DNA of 64,000 nucleotides from Candidatus Bathyarchaeota archaeon (GCA_026014685.1 JAOZHW010000015.1:153332-217331); one strand, 5' to 3'. Positions 8,636 through 18,263 are shown, counted from the first letter of the stretch. Program-made: numbers and translations. The notes: generated by a model from the sequence alone, not told the origin.

Positions 8636-10051
8636 TTGAACAGTATCGAGCAGAATGCTGAAACCCTTTCAAGTTTCGGTATGACAGTTAAACAAGCCAA
8701 AGTCTACCTATCGCTAGTTTTTTTAGGCACCGCTGCGGTTGGCGAAATCTCCAAGCATTCAAAGGTTCGCCGAGAAGAAGTTTATCGCATTTTGCCGAAG
8801 CTGGAAAAAATGGGTTTAATCGAGAAGACCCTGAGCACCCCTGTTAAACTCAAAGCCACCTCAGTGGAGAACGCCCTTGAAATCCTAATAAAAAATGAGG
8901 AAGAAAAAGCAAAGAATCGCATTGCAGAGTTGTCCGCCAAGAAAGCAGAGTTTCTCAAACATTTCCAAACCAGCTCCAAAGAATCCAAAATGGGTGACGG
9001 TGAACAGTTCTCTTTAACTTCAGAAAAAGCTGTTGCCTTAAGCAAAATTAAAGCTCTAATAGACCTTGCTCAAACCCAAATCGAATATGTTTCTTCACGT
9101 GAAAAAATTCTTCAATTCGTCAAGTTCTATTCCGAATCACTGATCGCCGCCGTCGGTCGGGGCGTAAAATTTCGCTTAATCTCCAATCCAGCTAAAGGGG
9201 GGGAAGATCAACTAAGAAAAGCCATCCGGCAGGTGTTTGCAGATAAATCCGGGGTTTCTGTTCGGTACTCTGAAAGTCTTCCCAACCACTTCTTGATCGT
9301 CGACAGTAAACAGGTTTTAATCGCCACCTCAACGGAGGGTTATTTGGCTGATAAACCCTTGTTGTGGTCGAATAATCTGCCGCATGTTAGCGTTTACAAA
9401 AAACTTTTCGAAGACCTCTGGGAGTCCTCCGTTGAGTTAGTTCCTCTGAACGTAAGCAGCGATAGCGAGCGGCTCATAAGCTTCGTTAAAAAGATGAAGC
9501 CTTCCCAACACGTTATTCTTTTGTATGAAACAGTGGACGCAAAATTCAAAGTGCTCTTAACTTACCTTAAATTCGGTTTACAGAATGGCGAAGCAGCTGT
9601 TTATGTTTGTTCTGAGTCAAGTGTGGAGGAAGTAACTGCCGCCATGACGCAAATAGGCATCGACGTAGCCAAACATCAGAAAAGCGGTGCCTTGAAGGTT
9701 TTAGATTATACACAACACTACATAATAGATGGCCAATTTCAAATAGAGACAACAGAACAGCTTTGGAGAAAATATTTCGATGAAGCGGTTTCGCGCGGTT
9801 TTAGGGGTTTACGTGTGGCGGGGGAGACTGCTTGTTTCTTCAAACACAACTTGGTCAAGGAACTGGTTGATTACGAGCGGTATTTGCATAAAAACCCCAG
9901 TGTACCGATGATCGCTATTTGCGCTTTCCGCGCAGAACAACTTATGAATCCAAATAATCCAGTTAACGTCTACTCAGAGCTTGTGAAATCACATGGAAAA
10001 GTGCTGTTTAGCTGGTTAGACAAAGAGCTTGGTCGCGTCGCTATAAGTTAA
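8636..10051 (+). CDS. TrmB-type HTH protein with MEDS sensor domain
   Basis: The N-terminal 75 residues form a TrmB/Sugar-specific winged HTH (LSSFGMTVKQAKVYL, SKHSKVRREEVYRILPKLEKMGLIEK). A coiled linker and a middle PLD-like regulatory region (about 130-260, YVSSREKI, NHFLIVDSKQVLIATS) follow. The C-terminal 190 residues are a MEDS domain (HVILLYE, RGLRVAGE), named from the DcmR and methanogen sensors. Probably a transcriptional regulator responding to a small molecule. The start is TTG at 8636 with a weak AAGGG ahead. The target is unknown; neighbours do not suggest a regulon. Confidence 0.85.
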   Translation: MNSIEQNAETLSSFGMTVKQAKVYLSLVFLGTAAVGEISKHSKVRREEVYRILPKLEKMGLIEKTLSTPVKLKATSVENALEILIKNEEEKAKNRIAELSAKKAEFLKHFQTSSKESKMGDGEQFSLTSEKAVALSKIKALIDLAQTQIEYVSSREKILQFVKFYSESLIAAVGRGVKFRLISNPAKGGEDQLRKAIRQVFADKSGVSVRYSESLPNHFLIVDSKQVLIATSTEGYLADKPLLWSNNLPHVSVYKKLFEDLWESSVELVPLNVSSDSERLISFVKKMKPSQHVILLYETVDAKFKVLLTYLKFGLQNGEAAVYVCSESSVEEVTAAMTQIGIDVAKHQKSGALKVLDYTQHYIIDGQFQIETTEQLWRKYFDEAVSRGFRGLRVAGETACFFKHNLVKELVDYERYLHKNPSVPMIAICAFRAEQLMNPNNPVNVYSELVKSHGKVLFSWLDKELGRVAIS

Positions 10052-10122
10052 CTCCAAGATGCAGCGTGTGCTGGTAGTGTACATTGCGCTGACTATGTTG
10101 TTTACTCCTGTTTTGCGGCATC

Positions 10123-10398
10123 TTAGATATGGTTAATGTAGTTTTGTCTTAGGCGTTTGCTTTTCTTAGGTGTGTAATGAATTTTTGGCGCAATAAAAAT
10201 TGAATTGCCCTCTCTGAGGTGCTCTATGATAGCGTTGAAATCTATGGTTGAACTCTCCACAACCTCAACCGACTGACTGTCATCGTTGTGGACAAACATA
10301 ATATCAAACATGGCTTTGTCTATGTTTGATCGGCCAAGCGGTTGTTGCCCCTCGCATCTTGGGTTTGCCTTTTCTTCTAAATTCAAACTCTTCTGCAT
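10123..10398 (-). CDS. Hypothetical protein, 91 aa
   Basis: No family recognised. The N-terminal third is polar and probably disordered; the middle (MFDIMFVHNDD... FNAIIEHLREGNSIFIAPKI) has the alternating strand-helix pattern of a small folded domain; the C-terminus is basic (KKSKRLRQNY). A GAGGG lies about 8 nt before the ATG at 10398. It is divergent from the PocR sensor gene. Codon use looks normal, but without a homologue it remains a moderate call. Confidence 0.5.
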   Translation of the reverse strand: MQKSLNLEEKANPRCEGQQPLGRSNIDKAMFDIMFVHNDDSQSVEVVESSTIDFNAIIEHLREGNSIFIAPKIHYTPKKSKRLRQNYINHI

Positions 10399-10610
10399 CT
10401 ATCTTCCCTCACTGTGCCTTGAGCCTTATTTGTTGAAACTTGTCTTAAACTCATGTGACTGTAGGCTTGACACAACAAGTGAATCAGCATAAACCGAAAA
10501 CAATGCTGGAACTTCTGTTTGCTCCCTCGCTATCTGACCTTTTTTTGGGGGTTTTTGGGTAATATTGATAAGCAAGTTGCGTGAGCAGTTGGATTCAGGT
10601 GTAACTCTGG

Positions 10611-12863
10611 TTGGATAGTGTACCGTCTCGACTGAATGCATACGAAAAGTCCGATTTTGAGGGACAAGAATTGGCAAACATAATGGATGTTGAAGCGTTC
10701 CAGTCGATGATGAATGACCTTTACGCTGTTACCAAAATAAGTTTTGCAATCAAAGACCTCAAAGGAAACGTGTTGGCTTCCGCGGGCTGGCAAGATATTT
10801 GCACAAAATTTCACAGGGTTAATCCGCAGTCGTTTTGGAATTGTTTAGAAACCGACATCCAGCTAACTCAAGGTGTTGCAAGAGGAGAATTTAGGGCTTT
10901 TAAATGTAAAAATAACATGTGGGATATCGTTACCCCCATAATCATTGGTGAACGGCATGTTGGGAACCTTTTTTCGGGGCAGTTTTTTTTCGACGACGAA
11001 GTGGTAGACAGACAAGTTTTTGTTGAGCAAGCAGAAAAGTACGGTTTTGACAAAGACGCTTACCTGGCTGCTTTGGACCGCGTTCCAAGGTGGAACCGTG
11101 CGGTAGTTATGAACCTTATGCATTTCTACGCGAAACTTTCTGAAATGATTTCCAAAATTAGTTACATCAACCTAAAACTAACCAAAGCCTTATCTGACCA
11201 GAAACTTGTCGAAGCACAGCTTCGAGAAAGCCACCATGACCTTATGCATGCTCAAGAAGTAGCTAAAACTGGAAGTTGGCGGTTAAATCTCCAGAACAAC
11301 GAGTTAACATGGTCGGATGAAACATACAAAATATTCGGTATCAAAAAGGGCACCCCCTTACATTATGAAACATTTCTCGGTTTAGTTCACCCTGAAGACC
11401 GAGAAACAGTAGATAAAGCATGGAAAGCGGCGCTTCGCGGAGAAATCTACGACTTGGAACATCGGATACTTGCTCAAGGGGAAACTCGTTGGGTTCATGA
11501 AAAGGCCGAGTTAGAATTCGACCAAAACGGTTTACTTATCGGCGGCTTTGGCACCGTTCAAGACATAACCGAGCACAAACTCAATGAACAGAAGCTCCGT
11601 CGACTAAACCGCGCGTTGCGGGCAATTAGCAACAGCAACCAAGTTTTGATGCGCGCCACCGACGAGGCAGCTTTCTTACAGCAGGGTTGCCGAATTATTG
11701 TTGAAGACTGCGGGTACACTTTGGTTTGGATAGGTTTTGCCTTGGATGACGAAGCGAAATCGGTTAAGCCGATGGCTTACGCAGGGTTCGATCAAGGCTA
11801 CATTGATGCTCTAAAAGTCACTTGGGCAGACACTGAACGTGGGCAAGGTCCAACAGGCAGGGCTATCCGAACAGGTCAGCCTCAGATTTGTGCAGATATG
11901 CGTACTGACCCAAATTTTGCTATTTGGCGTCCATTAGCGGTAGCTCGTGGTTACTCTTCGTGTATCGCGTTACCTCTAATGTCTGAGGGTAAAGCTTTTG
12001 GTGCAATAAACATTTACTCACGTGAGCTTAACCCGTTTTCTGATGACGAAGTAAAGTTGCTCGCCGAGTTAGCCAGCGACTTTTCACATGGCATCATGCT
12101 ACTTAGGATGAAGGCCGCTGCTAAACATGCTGAGGAAGCTTGGCGTTTGAGTGAGGAACGCTTCTCGAAGGCTTTTAACCAGAGTCCAGTTGCGTTGAGT
12201 ATTTCACGACTTTCTGACGGCCGATTTGTCGATGTGAACCAGACATTTCTTGACCTTTTAGAGTACAACAGAGAAGAAGTCATTGGTTGTACTGCCCCTG
12301 AACTTAACGTGTTTGCTAATCCGCATGCTCAGAAAGAGTTCTTTGAGATTTTCAGTAAAGAAAAAAGTGTCCGCAACGTAGAAGTTACTTTTAGAACTAA
12401 ATCGGGCAAGTTGATTCCAACTATTGTTTCAGTAGAAAAAATCTCCATAAACAACCAAGATCACATAATTACAACATTTGTCGATATCACTAGGCGTAAA
12501 TTGGCAGAGGGGCAGCTTGCGAAAGCAAAGCATGAGTGGGAACAAACTTTTGATGCCCTTCCAGATATGATTGCAATAATGGACAAAAAACACAGGATTC
12601 TACGAGTTAACAAAGCTATGGCTGACCGTTTAGGCGTTAAGGCTGAGCAGTGTATCGGGATGCCTTGCTTTAGGTGTGTGCATGGTACGGATGTGCCTCC
12701 TGAAGTTTGTCCGCATTCACAAACGGTTGCTGATGGTAAAGAACATACTGTGAAACTTTTTGATGCTCGGCTTGGAGATATTGCCATTACTACTACTCCG
12801 ATTAGGGGTGATGATGGGAAGCCGTTTGCTTCTGTGCATGTTGTTCGCAGTCTAAAAAAATAG
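10611..12863 (+). CDS. PocR-PAS-GAF-PAS-PAS sensor without kinase
   Basis: Soluble 750-aa sensory protein. Residues about 20-185 are a PocR ligand-binding domain (GWQDICTKFHRVNP, WNCLETD, FKCKNNMWD, HVGNLFSGQFFFDDE). A PAS domain with PAC follows (about 210-325, LVHPEDRETV), then GAF (about 335-495), a second PAS (about 510-625) and a third PAS (about 630-745) carrying several cysteines (CIGMPCFRCVHG...CPHS). There is no histidine kinase, HTH, GGDEF or receiver domain, so it must signal through a partner. The PocR region is closely related to that of the kinase at 42966-45683. Start: TTG at 10611, or possibly an internal ATG at 10683. Confidence 0.85.
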   Translation: MDSVPSRLNAYEKSDFEGQELANIMDVEAFQSMMNDLYAVTKISFAIKDLKGNVLASAGWQDICTKFHRVNPQSFWNCLETDIQLTQGVARGEFRAFKCKNNMWDIVTPIIIGERHVGNLFSGQFFFDDEVVDRQVFVEQAEKYGFDKDAYLAALDRVPRWNRAVVMNLMHFYAKLSEMISKISYINLKLTKALSDQKLVEAQLRESHHDLMHAQEVAKTGSWRLNLQNNELTWSDETYKIFGIKKGTPLHYETFLGLVHPEDRETVDKAWKAALRGEIYDLEHRILAQGETRWVHEKAELEFDQNGLLIGGFGTVQDITEHKLNEQKLRRLNRALRAISNSNQVLMRATDEAAFLQQGCRIIVEDCGYTLVWIGFALDDEAKSVKPMAYAGFDQGYIDALKVTWADTERGQGPTGRAIRTGQPQICADMRTDPNFAIWRPLAVARGYSSCIALPLMSEGKAFGAINIYSRELNPFSDDEVKLLAELASDFSHGIMLLRMKAAAKHAEEAWRLSEERFSKAFNQSPVALSISRLSDGRFVDVNQTFLDLLEYNREEVIGCTAPELNVFANPHAQKEFFEIFSKEKSVRNVEVTFRTKSGKLIPTIVSVEKISINNQDHIITTFVDITRRKLAEGQLAKAKHEWEQTFDALPDMIAIMDKKHRILRVNKAMADRLGVKAEQCIGMPCFRCVHGTDVPPEVCPHSQTVADGKEHTVKLFDARLGDIAITTTPIRGDDGKPFASVHVVRSLKK

Positions 12864-12893
12864 AACATGCGGATTCAAGTTAACCGTTTCGAA

Positions 12894-14222
12894 TCAAATA
12901 GCCACGTAACCCAACTCGTCACTGTGCTCTTCTTCTACAACCTTGCCTTTGAGGTAAGTCTGGGCGGCCCCCTTAACTTCAACCTTACATGTTTTACCTA
13001 ACAACTCTTCGCTACACTGAACAACGACAGGTTTGTACGCGAAGTTGCGGCCAATCCATGACCCCTCGACTTTGCCCTTTTCATCAAAAAACACCTGGCC
13101 ACTCCAGCCGATCCAACGCTGGTTGCGTTTCGCTGAAATCTGCTTCGCCAACTCCGCTGCTATGCTGCTTCGATTTTTGATTTCTTCTTTATCCACCAAC
13201 CCTTCGCGGATATTCCAGGCTGGTGTTTTGGGTCTAGCGAAAAATTTGGAGACGTTAGTTATGTCTGGTTCAACATCTTTGAGTAGTTGCAGTGTGTGCT
13301 CAAATGCTTGCGGCGTTTCACCTGGATAACCCACGATGACGTCGGTGGCAACTGTTAAGTCGGGGAATGTGTCTCTGAAAGCTTCGACGGTGGCTTTGAA
13401 TTGTTCAACCGTGTAGAATCTCTGCATTTCTTTGAGGACGGTGTTGTCGCCGCTTTGCACGGGCAAATGTAGAAACTTGAAAACCCGCTCCGACTCAAAA
13501 GCACAGATCAACCGTTCTTCGATGTCGGTGACCAAATTAGGCGTCATCATGCCCACTCGAACCCGGAAATCACCCTTTAACCTGTCAATCGCCAAAAGCA
13601 ACGCCGCTAAGTCGGTTTTTATGTCTCTGCCGTAGCTTGCCGTGTCCTGTGAAGTTAACCAAAACTCTCTTGCGCCCGAATCGAAATCAACCTGTACACG
13701 TTGGACTATGTCTTTTATGTTGTAGCTTCGCAGGTGTCCCCGTGCTTGCACAACGCAGCAGTAGGCACAGCTGCCTAAACACCCAAAATTAATCGGAACG
13801 ATACTAACCACAGGGTTGCTTCGCTGATGGGGCAAACTGAGCAGTGGATTCTCTTTCTTAGCTGATAGGTCAGTGACTTTTTCGCCAGCCAAAACACGCC
13901 CCACAATATCTACGATTTCTCCGCCGAGCGCTGGCCCAACAGCACCGTCAAAGTGGACTTCGCGGCTGAGGCGTTCAAAGCTGATTTTAGGCAGGCAACC
14001 TGCAACGACGATTTTTTTGTCTTTCGGGGCGCCTTTTATGTCGTTGATTATGCGGTTCTCGGTGGGTCCTTTCACGGCACAACTGTTGTAGATTATGAGG
14101 TCTGCTTCCGCTTCGGATGTGGTGAGGTTGTAGCCTGCTTGTTTTAGACATCCGGACAGGGTTTCGCCGTCGGCGATGTTTGAGGAGCAGCCGTAGTTTT
14201 TTATGTGGACTTTTGAGGGCAT
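12894..14222 (-). CDS. tRNA t6A37 methylthiotransferase, archaeal MtaB type
   Basis: Radical SAM enzyme that converts t6A at tRNA position 37 to ms2t6A. Domains: N-terminal UPF0004 (about 1-115; IKNYGCSSN, NSCAVKGPTENR, GCLP supply the three cysteines of the auxiliary cluster), radical SAM (about 140-365; CxxxCxxC as CLGSCAYC, HLPVQSGD) and a C-terminal TRAM domain (about 370-430). The 442-aa length and domain order match the archaeal/eukaryal CDKAL1-like branch. Stand-alone minus-strand gene, convergent with the PocR sensor. Confidence 0.93.
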   Translation of the reverse strand: MPSKVHIKNYGCSSNIADGETLSGCLKQAGYNLTTSEAEADLIIYNSCAVKGPTENRIINDIKGAPKDKKIVVAGCLPKISFERLSREVHFDGAVGPALGGEIVDIVGRVLAGEKVTDLSAKKENPLLSLPHQRSNPVVSIVPINFGCLGSCAYCCVVQARGHLRSYNIKDIVQRVQVDFDSGAREFWLTSQDTASYGRDIKTDLAALLLAIDRLKGDFRVRVGMMTPNLVTDIEERLICAFESERVFKFLHLPVQSGDNTVLKEMQRFYTVEQFKATVEAFRDTFPDLTVATDVIVGYPGETPQAFEHTLQLLKDVEPDITNVSKFFARPKTPAWNIREGLVDKEEIKNRSSIAAELAKQISAKRNQRWIGWSGQVFFDEKGKVEGSWIGRNFAYKPVVVQCSEELLGKTCKVEVKGAAQTYLKGKVVEEEHSDELGYVAI

Positions 14223-14430
14223 TTGTTACCTGTTCGTTAGTTGCTGTGTCTTGGCATAAAAACGTGTTCCCTGTATGGGGGAAATTGACAGATACCTGAT
14301 ACATACCCCATTTGTCATTTATAAATTATGGAACCAACATGTTATGTGCATATTTGTTTCATAATATGTAGAAGTATAAGTGTCCAGTAGTGGTGTATAG
14401 TCATAAAACCCGCAGGGAGAGTTAACTCGC

Positions 14431-14586
14431 TTGAAACTAATCACTCTGTATCTACCTGAAACGTATATAAAAGCTTTGGACCAGTTGGTGGACGAACGGT
14501 TCTACCCCAACCGCGCCGAAGCCATACGAGTTGCAATAAGAGACTTAATCAGTGCAGAAGTTTGGAGGAGAAAAGGCGTTGACTAA
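14431..14586 (+). CDS. Ribbon-helix-helix DNA-binding protein, 51 aa
   Basis: Minimal CopG/NikR-type RHH fold: beta strand LITLYLPE, helix YIKALDQLVDE, then NRAEAIRVAIRDLI. It probably acts as a dimer on DNA. The start is TTG at 14431 after GGGAGAG. The last codons overlap the next gene by 8 bp and hold its Shine-Dalgarno (GGAGGAG, 14564-14570), so the two are likely translated together. The A/T-rich 200 bp upstream may hold the operator, which was not pinpointed. Confidence 0.85.
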   Translation: MKLITLYLPETYIKALDQLVDERFYPNRAEAIRVAIRDLISAEVWRRKGVD

Positions 14587-14866
14587 ACCCCTACATGACG
14601 AATTAAAATGCCCCCTAATGCCCGAAGACGTGAAGGTTGAAGTTGCGCCCTCAATCATCGAAACTCCTTTGGTGATTGCGGCGCCCTGCATCAGCCGTAA
14701 ACGCAAAACTGGCAAAGTAAAAGTTAGGATGGTTAAAACAAAAGTGACTGCCAAAAAGAGTCGACTAGAAAAAGTCACCAGCCACCTCTACGACCTCGAC
14801 GACTGCGGCGGCCCAGAAAAAACCCTCAACATCGACTTGGGCCTCTACCAAATGGAAGACTTCTAG
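14579..14866 (+). CDS. Basic-centre protein coupled to RHH gene
   Basis: Unknown 95-aa protein. The start is TTG at 14579, 8 nt after GGAGGAG, giving a 4+ bp overlap with the RHH stop (an upstream ATG at 14552 in the same frame is less likely). Layout: acidic/hydrophobic N-terminus with CPLMPEDV, a strongly basic centre (SRKRKTGKVKVRMVKTKV), and an acidic C-terminus (LYDLDDCGG). It might be a partner of the RHH protein, but no family is recognised. Confidence 0.65.
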   Translation: MTKPLHDELKCPLMPEDVKVEVAPSIIETPLVIAAPCISRKRKTGKVKVRMVKTKVTAKKSRLEKVTSHLYDLDDCGGPEKTLNIDLGLYQMEDF

Positions 14867-14939
14867 TTCTTCCTACCCACCCTTTTAGTCGCATAATTCT
14901 TAATAAAAATTAATATCTACTTGTTAGCTGCTTGTTGTT

Positions 14940-15650
14940 ATGGTCTCTATCCTAAACGGTATACGTGCCGATCTGCAAGCAAACGCAGACGAAAAAACCA
15001 AGCAGACTGCGCAGCACTTCTTTAAAGAACAAATCAAAGTTTACGGTATAAAAACGGCTATTGTTGGCAAAGTCGCAAAGAAGTATTGGCTTCAAGTCAG
15101 GCTTTTAGGAAAGCAAGATATTTTTGGTTTATGTGAAGACCTTCTGCGTTCAGGCTACATGGAGGAAGCCTTCGTCGTTTCCAACTGGCTGTCAAAATAC
15201 ATTGACAAACTCGAAGCCATCGACATAACCACCTTTAAACGCTGGATCGAAAACTACGTGGATAACTGGGCTAAATGCGACAGCTTCTGCAACCACACCG
15301 TCGGCGATTTAATCCAGAAATGCCCTGAAATTGTCAGCGAAGTGAAAAGCTGGGCAAAAAGCCAAAACCGCTGGCTTAAACGCGCTGCTGCTGTATCCTT
15401 CATTGTTCCAGCAAAGCGCGGCAAATTCCTCAAAGACGCCTTCGAAATCTGTGACGCGCTACTCTTGGACGGCGACGACTTGGTGCAGAAGGGATACGGT
15501 TGGCTGCTCAAAGAAGAAAGCCGTGTGCACCAAAAAGAAGTCTTCGACTACGTGGTAAAACACCAAAAAGTTATGCCGCGAACGGCGCTGCGTTACGCGA
15601 TTGAGTTGATGCCAAAAGAACTCAAAGCAGAAGCCATGAAGAAGGAATAA
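14940..15650 (+). CDS. AlkD-like DNA alkylation repair protein
   Basis: HEAT-like repeat DNA glycosylase family that removes bulky cationic alkyl adducts (N3/N7 purines). The 236 aa show the expected helical repeats and family signatures: FFKEQIKVYGIKT near residue 30, WAKCDSFCNH (Trp/Asp of the active face), NRWLKRAAAVSFI, VQKGYGWLLKE and MPRTALRYAIE. An A/T-rich TATA-like stretch (TTCTTAATAAAAATTAATA) lies about 40 bp ahead. Neighbours do not suggest a repair operon. Confidence 0.9.
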   Translation: MVSILNGIRADLQANADEKTKQTAQHFFKEQIKVYGIKTAIVGKVAKKYWLQVRLLGKQDIFGLCEDLLRSGYMEEAFVVSNWLSKYIDKLEAIDITTFKRWIENYVDNWAKCDSFCNHTVGDLIQKCPEIVSEVKSWAKSQNRWLKRAAAVSFIVPAKRGKFLKDAFEICDALLLDGDDLVQKGYGWLLKEESRVHQKEVFDYVVKHQKVMPRTALRYAIELMPKELKAEAMKKE

Positions 15651-15689
15651 CTGCGGACCGCCTAAGTGGTAAGCTGGTTATTTTAGGGT

Positions 15690-16145
15690 TTAATTGATTG
15701 GTTTTTTCCAGCCGCCATTACTAAATCGTGCAATCGCTCCAAACGGAATCGCCAACAGCGCCACATCAACCACCGCGGCAACCAGCAAAGACCATCCCAG
15801 TGTCGTCTGGAAGACCAAGTTTATGGTTGTGAAAGCCAGCAAGAGGAAGATGCCGTTTAGCCAGAACTCTACCTGCCAGCCTTTGGTGCCATAGAGGATG
15901 TTTATGAGAAAAATGTTTAGAGCGCCGACGGCTATGGGTTGAATCAAGTAAGTTACCACCAGCAACAAGGCGAAACCTATTGGCGGCATGTACATCATAA
16001 AAGACGTTTGGGCGCCATCGAGATAAAACGCAACTTCTGATAAAACACCTGTTAAGATTATGCCTTGTAAGAAAAGCTTCGCTATCAAAGGTAGCCGTTG
16101 TAGTCGTTGACAGATATCAGACAATATTTTTAGCAATCCATTCAC
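15690..16145 (-). CDS. Four-TM membrane protein
   Basis: Unknown 151-aa protein with about four hydrophobic segments (roughly 20-40, 48-72, 78-110, 115-140). It overlaps the end of the upstream glycosidase-like gene by 29 bp, so the two are probably translated together. The first residues (MNGLLKILSDICQRLQRLP) look like an amphipathic lead-in. No family recognised; it could be a membrane partner of the anchored glycosidase. Confidence 0.7.
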   Translation of the reverse strand: MNGLLKILSDICQRLQRLPLIAKLFLQGIILTGVLSEVAFYLDGAQTSFMMYMPPIGFALLLVVTYLIQPIAVGALNIFLINILYGTKGWQVEFWLNGIFLLLAFTTINLVFQTTLGWSLLVAAVVDVALLAIPFGAIARFSNGGWKKPIN

Positions 16146-17043
16146 CTACTGCAGTTTCTGTTGGTGTGCCTCTTATGCCGTAATGGTCTGCGGCGCTGTT
16201 CCAGTAAACAAGCCAGCAGCCTTTTAATCCCATGTTCTTGTAGAGTGTTAAGCCTTTTAGGATAAAGTCGGTTTGGGCTTGACTGTTAGATGTAGACATG
16301 CCGAACTCTGTAATCACTACGTCGCGGTTAGTGATTTTGTGCAGTACATCGACGAATTGGGGTGAGAGCACCAAAAACGCATCCATGAAAATGTCCAACC
16401 CCACAAAATCCAGCTTTTTACTCAACTCAATCGGCACGTTAGTTCGGATTATGTAGCTTATTCCGAAATTAGTGTAGAGCTGCACGTCAAGATGATGCGC
16501 CTGAACCGTATCATACATTATGTTAAATTTTGATGTGATTTCGTCGTCGGTGAACATGGCTCCTAGCGTCCAAGTCGAGGACAGTTCAGGCTCGTTAAAA
16601 ATCTGGATGTATGCGAGGCGGTGTCCCCAGCGGTTTAGGTAGTAATCCACTTTTTCGGGTGTGTCTAGTGTTTTGATAACTAAGGCGACGTCTAAACCGT
16701 AATATTCGGTGGCTGCAAAAAACGCGTCGTTTTTGCGGTTCTGGTAGTGAGTATAATCTTCAGTGTCGCATTCCATAGTGATTCGGATGACTTTGAAACC
16801 TAAATCATGAATCCGTGCGACTTGGCCATAGATCTCTGATAAATCATCCTGTTCAAAGACATAATGAATCCCCACTTGAAACTCGGAATTGTTCTTCTGT
16901 GCCGACGCATAATACTGATAAGGAAAGAAAAGCTGAACAAACACCAGCAGAATACAACAGGTGATTATGATCAAGTTTTTGATTAGGCTTCTGTTTGTGA
17001 ACTCTACAACTTCGTGAGCGATGCCCGCGACAATTTTATTCAT
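16117..17043 (-). CDS. Membrane-anchored glycoside hydrolase-like protein
   Basis: About 308 aa. An N-terminal TM anchor (IIITCCILLVFVQLFF) precedes a TIM-barrel domain of glycoside hydrolase clan A: FNEP (acid/base Glu about 151) and VVITEFGMS (nucleophile Glu about 246), with VGIHY at the barrel start and CWLVYWNSAADHYG near the end. The substrate cannot be read. The start is ATG at 17043 rather than TTG at 17067, because the TATA box at 17071-17080 puts transcription start near 17049. It overlaps the next membrane-protein gene. Confidence 0.8.
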   Translation of the reverse strand: MNKIVAGIAHEVVEFTNRSLIKNLIIITCCILLVFVQLFFPYQYYASAQKNNSEFQVGIHYVFEQDDLSEIYGQVARIHDLGFKVIRITMECDTEDYTHYQNRKNDAFFAATEYYGLDVALVIKTLDTPEKVDYYLNRWGHRLAYIQIFNEPELSSTWTLGAMFTDDEITSKFNIMYDTVQAHHLDVQLYTNFGISYIIRTNVPIELSKKLDFVGLDIFMDAFLVLSPQFVDVLHKITNRDVVITEFGMSTSNSQAQTDFILKGLTLYKNMGLKGCWLVYWNSAADHYGIRGTPTETAVGEWIAKNIV

Positions 17044-17070
17044 GCACAACAGTATTGACGGAGTCAACTT

Positions 17071-17080
17071 TTATATTTTA
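17071..17080 (-). promoter_or_regulatory. TATA box of the anchored glycosidase gene
   Basis: Minus strand TAAAATATAA. A start site about 26 nt downstream (near 17049) would leave only about 6 nt before the ATG at 17043, a nearly leaderless message. Confidence 0.55.
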
Positions 17081-17105
17081 ATCAAAAACGGACTAAAAAG
17101 AAAGT

Positions 17106-18263
17106 TTAGAAGAAGCTCTGAATAGGTGAGTCTTCTTGAGTGTTTCCGCATTGGGTTTTGATTTCTTCGATTCTGGTTTTAGTCAAGGCTTTGATGTTGT
17201 TAAAGTTAGACATTTCGCCGTAACTAACAAGTGTGATGGCTGTTCCGTCTTCGCCTTTGCGTGCGGTTCTGCCGATGCGGTGGAAATAGTTCGGTGGGTC
17301 TTCGGGTACGTCGTAGTTGAATATGTGTGTGATGTCGGGTATGTCGAGACCTCTCGCGGCGACGTCTGTTGCGACCAGAAGGGTTCGTCTGCCGTGGCGG
17401 AATTCGTTGATTGCGCGGTCTCTTTGAGCTTGGGTAAAGCCTGCGTGAAGTACTTGACTGCGGTGGCCGCGTTTGTAGAGTTGGTCGGCTAAGCGGCTGG
17501 TTTCGTGGCGTGTTCGGCAGAATATGATGGCTTTTTCAACGCGGTCGTCTTGGAGTAAGTCGCAAAGGGCGTTGAGTTTGCCGCCTTGGTTGACGACGAG
17601 GTAGTATTGTTTCATTTGTGTTAGCGCGATTTCGTCTTTGCTTACAAGGATTTTCTGTGGGTTGCGCATGTACTTGTTGGCGAGGCGCATGACGTTTTCG
17701 TCCATGGTTGCACTGAAGAGGGCGGTTTGGCGGTCGCGTGGGGTTTTGGAGAGTATGAATTCGATGTCTTCTATGAAGCCCATGTCGAGCATGCGGTCAG
17801 CTTCGTCTAAAACAACAAAACGCACTGAACCCAAGTTTAGCACTCTGCGTTCCATGAGGTCGATGAGTCTGCCGGGGGTGCCGACGACGATATTGACTCC
17901 GCTTGCGAGCGAATGAATTTGTTTGTTGATTGATTCTCCGCCATAGACGGCTAGAACCTTAACCTTGGCGTATTTGCCGAATTTTGCGATGTTATCGGCC
18001 ACTTGGTTGGCTAATTCGCGTGTGGGTACCAAAATGAGTCCTTGGACGCCGCGGATGTCACGGTTTAGGTTTTCTACCATGGGAACGCCGAAAGCGGCTG
18101 TTTTGCCTGTTCCTGTTTGTGCTTGCCCGATGACGTCTTTGCCTTCGAGTAAGGGCATTATTGCTTGAGCTTGAATCGGAAAAAGTGTGTCAAACCCAAG
18201 TTCGTTTATACTTCTTAGGACTTCTGGTTTTATCGGTAAGTCCTTAAATGATTGCATTTGCAT
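17106..18263 (-). CDS. DEAD-box RNA helicase
   Basis: ATP-dependent RNA helicase of the RhlE/eIF4A-like group, 385 aa, essentially just the two RecA domains. Motifs: Q motif (F..LPIKPEVLRSINELGF.. PIQAQAI), I AQTGTGKT, Ia PTRELANQ, Ib TPGRLID, II DEAD, III SAT, IV IIFCRTR, V TDVAARGLDIP, VI HRIGRTARKG. The short C-terminus (IQSFF) has no RNA-binding extension. A TTTTTATAC element about 100 bp upstream on the minus strand would give an unusually long leader, as in cold-responsive helicases, but that role is inference. Confidence 0.95.
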   Translation of the reverse strand: MQMQSFKDLPIKPEVLRSINELGFDTLFPIQAQAIMPLLEGKDVIGQAQTGTGKTAAFGVPMVENLNRDIRGVQGLILVPTRELANQVADNIAKFGKYAKVKVLAVYGGESINKQIHSLASGVNIVVGTPGRLIDLMERRVLNLGSVRFVVLDEADRMLDMGFIEDIEFILSKTPRDRQTALFSATMDENVMRLANKYMRNPQKILVSKDEIALTQMKQYYLVVNQGGKLNALCDLLQDDRVEKAIIFCRTRHETSRLADQLYKRGHRSQVLHAGFTQAQRDRAINEFRHGRRTLLVATDVAARGLDIPDITHIFNYDVPEDPPNYFHRIGRTARKGEDGTAITLVSYGEMSNFNNIKALTKTRIEEIKTQCGNTQEDSPIQSFF

